Assembly (NCBI GenBank): GCA_013397935.1
Contig: VZRN01004397.1
Span: 1,232,381 to 1,296,380 of the forward strand
Length of the DNA stretch: 64,000 bases
Reading direction: 5' to 3'
Source of the DNA: Dasyornis broadbenti
Taxonomy: Eukaryota > Chordata > Aves > Passeriformes > Dasyornithidae
Shown here: piece by piece, positions 1 through 11,700 of the stretch
How the letters are laid out: every line of letters begins with the position of its first letter
Position numbering within the stretch: position 1 is the first letter of the stretch
Translations under genes and position numbers: made by a program
Notes under the pieces: model-generated
What the model was told of the DNA's origin: nothing
Databases searched by the model: none
The model's input: the letters and a program-made list of their open reading frames with translations, nothing else

Positions 1-3000
1 AATAATAAATAGATGCTTTTCTCTGGAGACCAAGTCAATATACACTTTCCTTTAGCTGTACAGTAAAAAAAATGTCATGCTATGAGAGTTATAGTTTTCC
101 TAATTTTCCACAGTCCTGGCAGATATTGATTGTGCACATATCGATATTTACATTAATGTAATCAAATAAATGTGGTACTGACTAGTATTTCTTACTGAAT
201 ATGTCCCATGTATATGTTTTTTGAAGCATGTGAATTGCTTCTATAATTAATTTGACCATAACGATTTTTGTTGTGTAGTTCTGTGAAGAGTGAAACATGG
301 CTTGTGAGGTGAAAAAGAATGAATCCAGGATTGAAAATCCAGGATAGCTCTGTAGGAAAACCCCATCCTCATCCATACAGCAGCAGGAGCCTCTGACATC
401 CCCCAGCCATCCAAGGTGTCTGTGCAGAGGGTGCCTTGTGAGGAAGGGAGTATGTGCTGCTGAGTGAGTAACACTGATGCAGAGCAGGCACACCTCTGTG
501 GTGGGAGTACTCAGCTCATCCCTGGTCCTGTTTTCCCTCATCCAATGCCTGTGATAGACTTCTAACTGCAAAAGGTAGAAATACTGTTTGGGTTGTCTTC
601 CTGAGTAATGGCCTCATGTTCTGAGTCTCAGATCCTTGTTTTTGAACGGGCAGTGGGTCTTTTTCAAAACTAGTGATCCTAGGTTCAGGCGGTTTCACAG
701 ACACATGAAATACCTTAAACTTATGAAGCTTTCACTTTGTAAGATTCCAGCTTTCCAGGTGCTATAAGGAAAAGCAAATTGAATCTAGAAGTTAAAAAAT
801 ACAACGAGGCAAGAAATCCTTCATTTATACCATTTTTTACTGTGTGCAATGTTATCTGTTAGTAACTCTTATTCAGAAAATTCATATGCAGAGTAGCTGT
901 GGCTGTAGTCAAGATTATAAAAGCTCACAAATATCTTTGAATATAAGTCTAACTCCCTTTCATACAGGCCTGTCAATTAATGGACTCTAAAGATGCATAG
1001 TTTTTTCATGAAAATGTCTTATGCAGTTTAAATTTTTTGCAGAAATGAGCACATCTCCAAGTACTTTTCATGTCACTTTGCTGTGATGATCAGTAAACAC
1101 CCTTCAAGAAACCTGCAAATGTTTCAAAAAAAATAGACTATTTTTCACCACAAACTGTAATTACTTTAATTATAGGATAATTATATAAATAATGTGTTTG
1201 AACACAGCTTTCATTTTTTCTTTGTTTTCTAAATATTATCATCTCTCTATATTTTCTGATGTGTAAACAGGAAACATTCAAGTTTAGACGAAGAGCAGGT
1301 GAACTGCCTGCAATACAAACTGAGACAATAAAATGATGATTAAGCTATTGAAAACTACCAACTAACAGATAATTTTAAAGTAAGCAGATGTACTTAGCCA
1401 TCACAACTTCAAAATGGAAAATATATTTGGGGTAAGTTCTAAAACCTCTGTATATTAAGAGGTCTGATCTATCATTGAAAACGATGCCAGAAAGTTCTGT
1501 ACATAGTTAGAAACCCATATTTCCGTCACAAAGTGCCAATAGAAGGGTAAAATACCTCCAGAGATTTTCATTAGAGCAATGATTTGGGATTATATTACTA
1601 TAAAAACACACCCCTACATATGAACTGTTTCATTATACAAAGGACCAGGAAACATAAATATCAATGCCCAGTTAATGAGAGTGGATACAGATACTCTGAT
1701 TTGTTTTGCTTTGTTTCAGACACTCCATTCTTGATCTTGACTTTTAATGATCCATAAACCACCTAGCATGTTAGATGTGCAAATGTCATATATTGTCAAA
1801 GCCACAGTCCTTAACATCATTATGCTGGGTAAATTCACTTCTACAAAACATAAGTAGATAAATCCACAGGCCTAATACTGATTAATAAGTGAACTCCAAA
1901 TGATCTAAAACAGAAATAGATAAACTTTGTTTACCTGCATTTAGCTGCAACTATCCTATGAGTTCAATGTACAACAGCAATTATATATACTGCTGTTTCA
2001 AGCTGTCCTGTATAATACACTAAATCCTCAGATGCCTCTAGTACAATAATGCCAGAATTCCCTGCAATCAGTTCCCACTGATATTCAAATTGCTCATATT
2101 CTCCAATATTTTGAAATGGGCTCTCATTGGTTGTTCTGAAAAATAATAATGTCTTAATAGTATACTCAATATCAATGTGCTTTCTTAAAAAATTTAAAAA
2201 TTCTGATCAGTTCTAAGAAATATGAATTTTTTTTTCTAATAAATTAATTAATCCAGCTAGCGAGTAGGTGTTAACACTACTAGAATAGCTATAGGACACT
2301 CCTCATGTTATCTTGTTCTTTAATGGCATCAAAAATATTTTATAACATAACTGTAAATGTTGTGTGCACATATATGTTAGTCCTAATTTCTAAACTTTGA
2401 AAATACAGTTTTGCTACTGCTGTCAATATTCATATGAGGTATGGGTGTATATGCTTCTGGATACATTTTTCGCGAACTCAATCCTATCGCAGATGCAAAG
2501 CTTGCACTGGGGTAATATCATTGAAAGTCTTTTATATATATGTGTGTATATATTGGCAGGGAAGTCACTTCCAAACGGATAAAGTCACAAATGACATTCG
2601 AATGGAAAAGATTCTGGCTCCAATTCTGAGCCATAAATGATGGCTTATTGCTTATTACTGATGTTTGGAAATCTTAACACCAAAACATATTCCTTGCTAG
2701 AATCTGTTTTATTAACACATCTTCAGATTCACAGGGGCTTCTGCACAGTCACACCAATGCAAGTTTCTGCAAATCTCTGTGGAGACCACAGTTAGATCCT
2801 ACAGTGACAGATCTTTGATGTATGCTTTGGAACTGACAGCAGACCTCAAGTCAGTCTTCCTTTACAGCACAAACGAGGGATTTCTTTACTTGTGAATGGA
2901 AGCTGTTCATGTTTTTATGGAGAAAAGTCTGTCATACTCCAGGCATGCTTTTGTAGTACATTTGCATTGTCCTCTTGCTAAGACCCTTAAAACTTGAATG

Positions 3001-5883
3001 CAACCAGAGTGATTTTCCTTGCTTTTCATTTTAGGGAAACATGTTAAAGTGCAGAATGGGTCAAGCAGGACACTTCCTTGGCCTTTCATAACCTGCCCAG
3101 CTACCGAAGGCACTGGCTTATACCATGTGGCACAGCTGATATAAACAAATATTTACAGTTTATGCCACAAAGACAATCACCCATGAGCTCCTTCAGGTTC
3201 TCTGAATGTACAGCTACCCATACTTCAGTACAGTACACTCCGGTATTGTCACTAACATAGAAGATAAAACAGAGAAAGAATAAGCCCATTGCAACAGCAG
3301 CAAGAGTCTCTTCAGTAGCTGAGATCGCTTCACTTGTGAATAGACAGCACAGAGAAATAAATATCCTAAGAATGGAACTAAGGACAAGATAGACCTATTT
3401 ACATTTAATAGGACTTTGCAGACTGCAGTGGCCCGATCGCAGTGACATGGTGTGTAAATGATATAATTTCACTGGATTAAAAGGAGTTTCTCTTTTATCT
3501 GGAATTAGCCTGCAAAAGCTCTGAAATCACCAGATTGTACCACTATTTATCAGGAAAATTCTTACTCTAAACTTCTGAGTTTATCCCTTCAGGCATAGCT
3601 AGCCCATATGTAGTCATAGCATTTCAAATTTTGCTTGGAGCATAAATATGAGGCTAGACAATTACAAGGGAGTTTTTATACATCCTTAAAATTTATATTT
3701 TAGCATATAATGAGCAAGTGTTCTCATGTATGACGATTAGGTACTCATTTCTTCTGCAACCCAATGGTCATGGATTTTCTCATCATAAACTGTGTACTTT
3801 CTTTTCTGCTCTTGCTCTTTGTATTCACCTCTCCATTGTTAAACAATTAAGTAGTAGAAGCTGTTAATATTATGTTAAAAAATTCATCCTATTTCACGGT
3901 TTTTTTCCAGTCGTGTTACACTATTTTCATGTGAAAACATGGATGAAAACACTTAGCAAAACAAAAGACATGCAAAATATCAGAAGTAGGACATTTGTAG
4001 ATAATCTTCAAAACCAATTGCCATATGAATTAAAGAATTAAAACCACCAACATGTTGTAGCTTCTAAGAGTTTTTTTCTTGTATATATATGAACATTTGT
4101 TCTGCTTTAAAGGATGTATGTGTATGAAACATTTCTCAATAAAAAGTATCAAAATCATGCCTAAAAGGTCACTCTGAGCTCTCTTAAATGCATGGTATCA
4201 TCTGCTACATGAAATTAGGGAAGCTAGAAGGATAAGCAGTTTCCTTTAATGGGAAAAATGGTCAATTTCTCCAACAAATAGCTCTGTATGATGGCAGTAA
4301 AGATCAGAGAGGGGGAAAAATTGAGGGGAATTACACTGCAGAACCCACATCTTCTCCAACCCCTATGGAAAAGAGCTGTTCATTAAACCAGTTATTCTCA
4401 CTGGGTCTGACAAGTGTATATTCATGCCAAGGATTTTTTTCCTTCAGATTTAGGTAACAGGTGAATTGCTTATGATTTGCAAGCCTTCACTTAGTATTAC
4501 TGTCTTTGTTTTTTCTTTAAAGGACACTTACTACACTGTAAATGCAGTGTAGTGAGCAGTATATGTGGCTTATAGCTGAAAAAAAAATTCTGCTCTTAGT
4601 TCTTCGATGTTCAAAAAGCTACTTAAAAATATCAGTATTGTTCTGAAAAATATGTTTAATGAATTATTGGGTAAAATGTGTGTTCACATGATGTATGAAA
4701 ATAATGTTGTATATTCACATGTAAAACAAAAGGCTTTTTCTCAGGATATTAATAGACATCATGAAATTATAACAGCAGGTGTTCTCCTCCTTTGGCCCTA
4801 AATTTCATTATATTTATGGCCTCTCATACTACAGATCTCTAAATAAGTCCTGAAAATAAGAATACTCTTTCTGGGTAGGTAATGGCATTTTCTGCTTAGG
4901 CAATGCTAAATGCTCTTGGCTTTTCTTGTTCCAGGAATTCTGAGTTAACTAGACCTCCTGGCTCAGGAAAAATGTAATCTCTGGATTTATCAGATAGAAG
5001 AGGAATCTCAGAACATCTCAGTGTACCTGTTCTAGAAAAGGAACTGCACAATGCATCATGATCAGCTTCCTCAGGAAAAATAAATAATTATAACTGGTTG
5101 AAATTATATCTTCCTATTGTCATTTTTGATTAATGGAATTGCATCTAATTCAAACTGGGGCTCCAAAAATTACATAATTCAGAGATGACGATAAGGTCTT
5201 GGAGAGTTCCAAGGTAAACCCTGTATTTTTATATTTTGCTCAGTCTTTTAAGAACACATTTAAATTTAACCACTTTCAATTCAGATGCATGATATAATTT
5301 GAGCATGACTTACTGGAGCCTGATTGGGAGTAGATAATCCATTCAACATATTAATGCATTGTATAAGGGAACTACTTTAATGCAGGAATTCTGGTCTTTT
5401 AAAATGCTGATGCACAAAGTGCTGAAATATAACTAAAGGATAGTAAAATTATTCTTTAGTTTGAATTAATACAAAAACGGTTGATTTAAACATGTGACTA
5501 GAACTATGATAGAGGATCACATTCTCGGTCCCAGAAATGTCTGTTAGCATCATTCAATCAACAAAATGGAGTTTCTGCTAAAACAATATAAGAAAATGTC
5601 AAAAGGTGAGTGAGACTGAAGACAAGACCACGGAAACAAGAAGGTACAGCTTCTTGCAGAGAAAACAAGCCAAGGAAACAGTAACTGGCAAGTGGAGGAT
5701 AGTTAATAGACGTGCTAATCCTTATCCCACAAAAGATATTAGCAATTCTACAGCCAATTATAGATTTCCCAGTTCATTCTGATACAGCATGGAGAAGTAG
5801 TATTTTAAGAAAAGGAATTATGACACTTAAACTTAGTATTTTATGTCAAAACACTCATTTACTGCTGATATTAGGACACCCAA
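1..5883. other. Unique AT-rich non-coding DNA
   Basis: No gene is recognised. Open frames are short (129 codons at most), lie on both strands and resemble no known protein. I see no retroelement ends here. The only structure worth naming is a short perfect hairpin near 4530-4553. The block at 250-560 is somewhat less AT-rich than its surroundings but I cannot assign it. The stretch is consistent with intergenic or intronic DNA. Confidence 0.6.
4530..4553. repeat. Short perfect inverted repeat (hairpin)
   Basis: ACTACACTG at 4530-4538 is followed by the six-base loop TAAATG and the exact reverse complement CAGTGTAGT at 4545-4553. One further pair on each side fits with a single mismatch. The stem is too short for a typical pre-miRNA. 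It may be a chance palindrome or the core of a decayed element. Confidence 0.5.
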
Positions 5884-6160
5884 GTTAAATTGGCTTTTGG
5901 TTCATGACTCATTCACAAACCACTCTTGATTAATGTCAATACACAAGTAGTTAATGTCTTCGGTAACTGGTTTAGCTGAATGACTTTTAGTCACTCTGCT
6001 GTTCAGGAACTGCTCATTTTGATTAATCATTATTTGTGGGATGTTATTGGTCATAGAGTATATTTTCTGCTTCTTGATTAGCTGAGTGAAACTTTTACAA
6101 AAGATAATGAGTTATGACTAACAAGTAATGAACAGTGAGTAATGACCAATGCATTCCAGG
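5884..6160. promoter_or_regulatory. Candidate conserved regulatory block rich in homeodomain-type sites
   Basis: This stretch has many TAAT/ATTA cores: a perfect palindrome TGATTAATCA at 6020-6029, TTGATTAATG upstream, TTGATTAG near 6075-6082, and a repeated AGTAATGA at 6124-6131 and 6138-6145 (14-base spacing). A consensus AP-1 site TGACTCA lies near 5904-5910. Clusters like this are typical of deeply conserved enhancers in vertebrate gene deserts, but AT-rich DNA produces TAAT cores by chance. Enhancer function is inference; only cross-species conservation would make it credible. Confidence 0.25.
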
Positions 6161-6860
6161 TACAAATTTGGACAACACTGCAAAATCACAGACATCATTT
6201 TGAATACTGTGAACACTGGGCGACAAATATTTGGAAATCTCTTATGGTGGTAAGAGTAGCAATAAATCTATGGTCATTCACTTGTGACTGAATTGCAAGA
6301 GTATTTCTTGCATCATTCCAACAAGTCTAACTCTGAAATAAATACATAAACTAATGCAACCTCTTTAAAAAGGGTAGAGGTGCCCAAATTGGAAGTGTTT
6401 CTAAATAAACTGCTGAGTGCCCTTCTTCATTGGTTCTTTTACATCTAAAGTCTCCCATAATTATTTATTTTCAAGACTCAATAAAAAATAAATCTGCACC
6501 TGTGAAGAACATCAAAACCAATTTTCTAAAATGACACATAACCCATTAGTTTTTAACAAAGTTTGCATCTTCTGTATTGGCTTTAGACTGCTCAGATTAT
6601 ATTGGTGACATTCAGATATGTTTGCAGTAAATACAGAATAAAGAGCTCTTTTTGCTACAGTAGTTAGCTGCTTGCAAAATCTAATTAAGGCTTCATACTC
6701 CTTAACCATTAACATTATTCATTTAATAAGCACTAAATTAGGCAGACATATGTGTCATATATCATCAGGAAATCAAGCACAGAAGGTCGGGACTTTTATG
6801 ACTTTCTGTGTTATTTGAGTTACAAAGACTAAATCCCATACACTCAATTATCTTTCCCTG
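6161..6860. other. Unique AT-rich DNA, nothing recognised
   Basis: No gene, retroelement end or RNA gene is visible. The minus strand has a 67-codon open frame at 6512-6715 that resembles nothing known and is probably chance. Confidence 0.55.
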
Positions 6861-6925
6861 TTTTATTTTATTTTATTTTATTTTATTTTATTTTATTTTA
6901 TTTTATTTTATTTTATTTTATTTTA
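6861..6925 (+). repeat. (TTTTA)13 pentanucleotide microsatellite
   Basis: Thirteen uninterrupted copies of TTTTA fill exactly 65 bases, preceded by TTTCCCTG and followed by GGGACACAG. The lack of interruptions suggests a young or actively slipping array, likely to vary in length between individuals. No retroelement abuts it that would explain it as a decayed tail. Confidence 0.98.
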
Positions 6926-8704
6926 GGGACACAGAAGGGATTCTAAATAAGATTCTAAGACATTCTAAAATAAACTTGTTGGGGGTGCCCTGTTTTAAGG
7001 CTGAAATAAGATAGGGATTAACTTTCACTGAAAGCAAAACTAACTTGACCATTGTGCTCCCTTGCAGGACCTACCGGAGAAACAGATGCAGAACTTGCTG
7101 CAGTTTCATCAAACCCGTTAATAGGTAGTGAAATTCCTTCTGTTCCTAGCTAGCCATCATGAAAGATGCTATAAATACCATTACTACCTGTATATTCTGC
7201 ATTCTTTTTTATTTTACCTCATGGATGCTGCTCTGAAATCCAGCACTTATAAGTTAAAAGGAACCTTGAGGAATGCATAGAGGAATTTCTCTCATGGGAG
7301 TGGGAGCTGCAGAGTTCATTTATTTAGGAGGTGAATCTGGATAGCACTATTTCAAGAGTGAAGTCAGAATTTAAAACAACTCTTCCAATGGCTGCATTTG
7401 TTGTGCTGGGCTTTGTTTAGTCAGGTGGATTTCATTCCTGCTCTTCACTTTCTCTGATGTTTAAAATGGTTCCTAGAAAGATAAATCAGTTTCTCTTTTC
7501 ATATAAAAAGTTAACACAAACAGCAGATAACTTGCAGAGACTTCAAAGGAAAATGACAAAAAATGCTTTGCAGATGTAGAAGAAAACAAACCCCAGCACT
7601 CTTCATCCTCTCCTCATTTCCTCAGCTCCACAATGAACAGGCATGCTTAAGTAAATTTGGCTGAAAAAGCCCAACTGAATCTTCAGAAAGCATTTTATGT
7701 TCAATTCAGTGCTGGAAAAAATAAGAGTGGACATTTTTCTAATCTCAGCATCAAAGCGAGTATCCTACTGTTTCTGAAATGTAACCCTGGAATTCAATGA
7801 ATATAAATACAAGTGGTAAAACACTCTTATTTTGAAAGCAGAACTGAATGGGGTTTTCGTTATCTAATTTTAAAATAACAATTATTTTTGGCACAATCAT
7901 TCAGCTCCCAAACAAGAACATGAAAATCCAGCACAATCCATTATTTCTGTGTTTAACCAAGTCACCTGCCTCACTTGTGTCTCCCATTATAGAATTTACC
8001 ATTCAGTTGCTTAGGCGCACTTCCGTATCATGGCAAGTATTTTACATTTTTCAGCAAGGTGCTGTTAATAGTGTATTCCTTAAGTGGTCCAAGAGTAACA
8101 CTCTTCAGCCAGCATAAAGGAATCAACTCTTAAGATGACACAGTAGATAAAAAAGTGAGAATAATTATTCTGTGACTCAAAATGTGACGGGTTAACCAGT
8201 GTTTTTAAAAATTAAGTTTCTGTTTGCAAGCCAGAGCAAAGAATTTTAGAAAGCCAAGTGGGACATCTAATGTAGCTCCTCAGTAACTCGAAATCACCCT
8301 GATTTTGGAACCATGTTACATTCTGAGGCTCATCCATTTTCTGCATGTAGCCTGAATGTTCTCCCCATTCCCAGAAACTTTCTCCTCTGAATTGTCTTAG
8401 TGCCAAAGACCTGTAGGTGGGGACAAAGCAGATACTGACACTTCTTTTTCCTTACATCTTTTAGAAAATCTGACATTACAAATTATACTCATTATCCCTT
8501 GTTTTTATTTTCTGAGCTGTGCTGTTTTTTTCTCAGGCCCTCACACAGATCCTGTCACCCAAGAGGAATAGGAATGTCTAGGAAGAAGTCCTGAGAACGC
8601 ACAAGCCACGATTTTTTCCTTCACTGTGCAAAAAGATGCTCTTCTCTGGCAAACCCCGGCAGCAGTCAAGAGGGGTCTGTGACTAGGTCTGTGTGCTATT
8701 TGTA
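6926..8704. other. Unique non-coding DNA holding one exon-like segment
   Basis: Apart from the exon-like 57-mer at 7068-7124, described separately, I see no recognisable element. An 89-codon plus-strand open frame at 7848-8117 and a 64-codon minus-strand one at 8212-8406 have no recognisable similarity and are probably chance. Confidence 0.5.
7068..7124 (+). other. Exon-like 57-nt segment (possible symmetric cassette or terminal exon)
   Basis: Upstream stands a good 3' splice site: a branch-point-like CTAAC at 7040-7044, a pyrimidine-rich stretch, then CTTGCAG ending at 7067. AG|GTAGTG at 7123-7130 could serve as a weak 5' splice site, giving a 57-nt exon whose length is divisible by three. 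In the phase-1 reading the segment is open (PTGETDAELAAVSSNPLI) and stays open to a TAG at about 7153. In another phase it reads DLPEKQMQNLLQFHQTR followed by TAA at 7119-7121. I recognise neither peptide. Splice-like signals are common by chance in 64 kb, so this is a candidate only. No partner exon is identified in the window. Confidence 0.25.
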
Positions 8705-9288
8705 TGTAGTGGGTTGACCATGGATAGACAACAGGTGCCCACTAGGCCATTTCCCAGCTGAATAGCAGAGAGAAAATAAGGTGAAAAAAGACTTGTAAGT
8801 TGAGATAGTGCAGTTTACTGAAGCAAAAGTCAAAGTTTGCATGCACGTAAACAACGAGAAAACCCAATAACTTTATTCTCTAGTTCCCATCAGCAAGTGA
8901 TGTCCGGCCACTTCCCAGGGAGCAGGGCTTCAGCACAGCTGGCAGTTGCTCTGGAAGGCAAACACTGTAAATAATGAATGACCCCCCTTTCTCCCCCTTT
9001 CCTTAGCTGTTATGTCTGAGCTGATGTCATACAGCATGGACTATCCCTTTGGTTAATTTGGGACAGCTGGCTTAGTTGTGTCCCTGCCCAGGATCTTGTC
9101 GAGCCCCATCCTACTGGTGGGGTGCAGAGTGTTGAGCAAACAGCTCTGAGGCTGTGCCAGTGCAGCTCAGCAGTAGCCAGAACACTGGGGTGTTATCAGC
9201 ACCTTTCTAGCTACCAGTGCGAAGCACAGCACTGGTAGGGCTGCTGGGGGAAAAGGAACTCCATCTCAGCCAGACCCGATGGAATGCA
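8705..9288 (-). mobile_element. Solo LTR of an avian endogenous retrovirus (probably ERVL-type)
   Basis: I recognise this as a common bird LTR. The plus strand begins TGTAGTGGGTTGACC, the complement of the usual ...CCCACTACA terminus, and runs to CATCTCAGCCAGACCC near 9277. Conserved internal blocks include CTTTCTAGCTACCAGTGC and CCCTTTGGTTAATTTGGG. Minus orientation is inferred because AATAAA lies on the minus strand at 8872-8877, about 170 bases before the TACA end, where a polyadenylation signal would belong. There is no internal retroviral sequence and no second LTR, so this is a solo LTR left by recombination. I found no convincing target-site duplication, and the right boundary is uncertain by several bases. 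The ERVL assignment is from memory of the family. Confidence 0.75.
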
Positions 9289-10106
9289 AAGTGGTGCTGA
9301 TGAATAACTTCAAAATAGACAAATCAAAACCATTGATACAGCTCTGCCTGGTGTCCCACATGGAAGGGGAGGTGCAAATTGCTCAGACGGAGAAGTTCTC
9401 AGCTGCATTATGCTTTGCAAAGAGGAGATGTAGAAGAAGGGCGGTATAGCTGGAACTCAGAACCATTTGTTTTAAAGAAGCCAGAGGACAAAAACAGTGA
9501 AAAAACAACCCAAATCTGATTTTTGCTACTGCAAAAATTCACTCTTCCCCTTGTATTTCTCCCTTCTGTCTCCAGACATTTGCTGAATTTTTCCCCATTT
9601 TTAGGATGTTAATATTAATTTTCCCATGCAGATGAGTTATGATGCCCCATTTTATTAATCTACCTACTTAATTAAATTAAGATGTGATCCTTAGGCGTTC
9701 AAATACATTGTCTTTATGGTACAGCCCGCAACAGAGTCTCACAGGGCCCTACATACATAACTTGTATTAACAGCAGTGATCATTACCTAATCAAGTGTCT
9801 CACAGATTAATGAAAACCAGATCCCTGAATGTCTCCACGAGCTCCTCCAAAATTCTGGTTTCCAGTGACACAAGGACCCTTGAAGCTCTGACCGTCCATG
9901 GAGTAGTTTTTGCAATGAGTCCAGTAGTGGTGTCCCTTTCTGACACATATAGACCTGTGAAAGGAGATTTAGAAATAATTTCAGCTGCTTTGCTTCTCTT
10001 TCATTAGCTTTCCATGTATGCATTTGTAAATATATGTACATACACGTGATAATGTATTTATATGCATATCTCTGATCATACATTCATTCATGGGCATGTA
10101 AGTGTT

Positions 10107-10128
10107 TATATATATATATATATATATG
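10107..10128. repeat. (TA)n dinucleotide microsatellite
   Basis: About eleven uninterrupted TA units sit within a wider region of ATATGTA/TACATA-like degenerate repeats (about 10020-10130). This looks like a simple repeat, partly decayed on its left flank. Confidence 0.9.
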
Positions 10129-10152
10129 TGATTCCACACATTATATATTCAC

Positions 10153-10165
10153 AGTCACTGTGACC
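10153..10165. promoter_or_regulatory. Estrogen-response-element-like palindrome
   Basis: AGTCACTGTGACC differs at one position from the palindromic element GGTCAnnnTGACC. Its spacer CTG is the complement of the CAG spacer in the classic vitellogenin element. It lies 25 bases right of the (TA)n tract. A single 13-base match in 64 kb has modest weight. Binding is inference. Confidence 0.2.
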
Positions 10166-11078
10166 ATTAGCTTACTTCAAAGAATGAAACTTTCACTGAT
10201 ATTCTGGACCAACATCTCCTAATGACGTATTCATGCATAACTGAGTAGAAAAATCAATAACTAAGTCATGACTTACATTTAAATACACGTTTCTTTATAT
10301 CCTCTTTAAAATAGAATTTTTCTTTAAACCTTTGATATAAATTCATCTTCTTGCACTACCTCAGTTGTCAGTGTGTACTGAACTTGCTGAACATAAGTCA
10401 TATTGGCAGTATTGAGTGCATTTGCTTCCATGTGTTTTATGTAATATGGAGTCTTGGGCCTGACAAATATTTGAGCTGGAGACCATCTAGCAATTTCAGA
10501 TATTTCAGGCTCACACCAAATAATTAGGTAAAAAATTCTAGATTTAGGAAACAGTTGGAAAACTCGGTTTGAGCAATGGTGGATGAAGAAAAAGGAAACG
10601 AGGCTGAAGGTCTAATTAGGAAGGCTAATATATAAAGACTTTCTTTGCCTGGCTAAACTGTGTGACCAGGGAACAGATCGTAGCTCAAAGGTCCTGCTCT
10701 GCACTTCAGCTGCATCCCAGATGTGTATTGGGATGAGTCTAACTTGTGCACTGTTCTCTCTGTCCTGCTCTTCTGTAAGAGGAGCACTGAACGCCGCACA
10801 ACAAAAATGTGAAGATTTCACAGAAAACTCTTGGTGCAAAATGCTGCTGAGCAGTACCAGCCACGTAAAATAGTGTGGCTTTCTAATCCTGTATGTCTTC
10901 AGAGAGATGTCTTTATACACAAAATTTCCACAATTGAAGAATTTGTCTGAAATTCACATGGTGACATGCTTTGCTTTTCATAGTCGCTATCTGTTTGCTG
11001 GTGCAATGATCTTTTGCTGCTTTTTAAAAAACAAACCTATGGTTTTTTCCATGAGAAATAAATTCCTCTAGCTGCTCT

Positions 11079-11080
<2 letters not shown>

Positions 11081-11109
<29 letters not shown>
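11081..11109 (+). repeat. Homopolymer T29
   Basis: Twenty-nine consecutive T follow CTGCTCTCC and precede AACATATTAG. Read on the minus strand it is a long poly-A, but no recognisable retrocopy precedes it on that strand. The length is prone to assembly error. Confidence 0.97.
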
Positions 11110-11114
<5 letters not shown>

Positions 11115-11527
11115 ATTAGTTAAACTCCTATTTGCCATTCCAAGACTGAAATTAAGGAAAGGGATATTGTTATGTCTTTCCCCCTGTATTTTAAGAAATA
11201 TTAACATTTCCATTCTTTGATGTAAAGTGACACCTGACAAGAAAGCACTGTCATGTCAAGGTGCACTTTCTACAGATCTCCTAACAAGCCCCAGAAAAAC
11301 AAACTCAAACATGGACAAATTACATGTCTTTGAAAAGGCATACCTTACGGTCTCTTTAAAAATCATTTTCTGAAGATTTCCTCTTTAATAAGTTTTGGAG
11401 CAGTTGTAAAAATCTACGCATTATCCAAACTATATACGCTTTATCACTGCAAACCATCTGAATTTTGAAGATAGAAATCTGGCACAGAAAGGCTGGGAAT
11501 GTCTCTGAAGACCATATTAGGTGAAGC

Positions 11528-11700
11528 ACAGAATCATTGCATCATACAGTTTCATTCAGAAGGGACTTTTAAAGAATATCTCCTCCACTTCCTCCTGCAA
11601 TAAGCAGGGACATCTTCACCTAGGTTACTCAGAGCCCCATCCAACCTGACCTTGAATTTTTCCAGGGATGAACCATATACCACCTCAGAAGGCAGTGTAG
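11528..11700 (-). mobile_element. CR1 LINE, 3'-end fragment, old and truncated
   Basis: The plus strand reads as the complement of a CR1 3' end: CACAGAATCATTGCATC, then a diverged 'AGAAGGGAC' block, then ACTCAGAGCCCCATCCAACC and TGACCTTGAATTTTTCCAGG. The last block matches the 'fast-decaying' CR1 motif that reads CTGGAAGTGTTCAAGG-like in sense. High divergence and a missing 5' part mark an old, 5'-truncated copy. Confidence 0.8.

Larger units (their letters stand above)
9289..11080. other. Unique DNA with a (TA)n tract and a palindromic site
   Basis: No gene is recognised. The longest open frames (98 codons on the minus strand at 9787-10083 and 102 codons at 10612-10920) resemble nothing known. 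The stretch contains the TA repeat near 10107-10128 and an ERE-like palindrome at 10153-10165. Confidence 0.55.

Noticed and set aside
8690..9300. Target-site duplication flanking the solo LTR
   Set aside because: The five bases left of 8705 do not match bases right of either plausible right end.
10355..10363. let-7-like ACTACCTCA (complement of the let-7 seed)
   Set aside because: Only nine bases match. No mature sequence or precursor hairpin is present.
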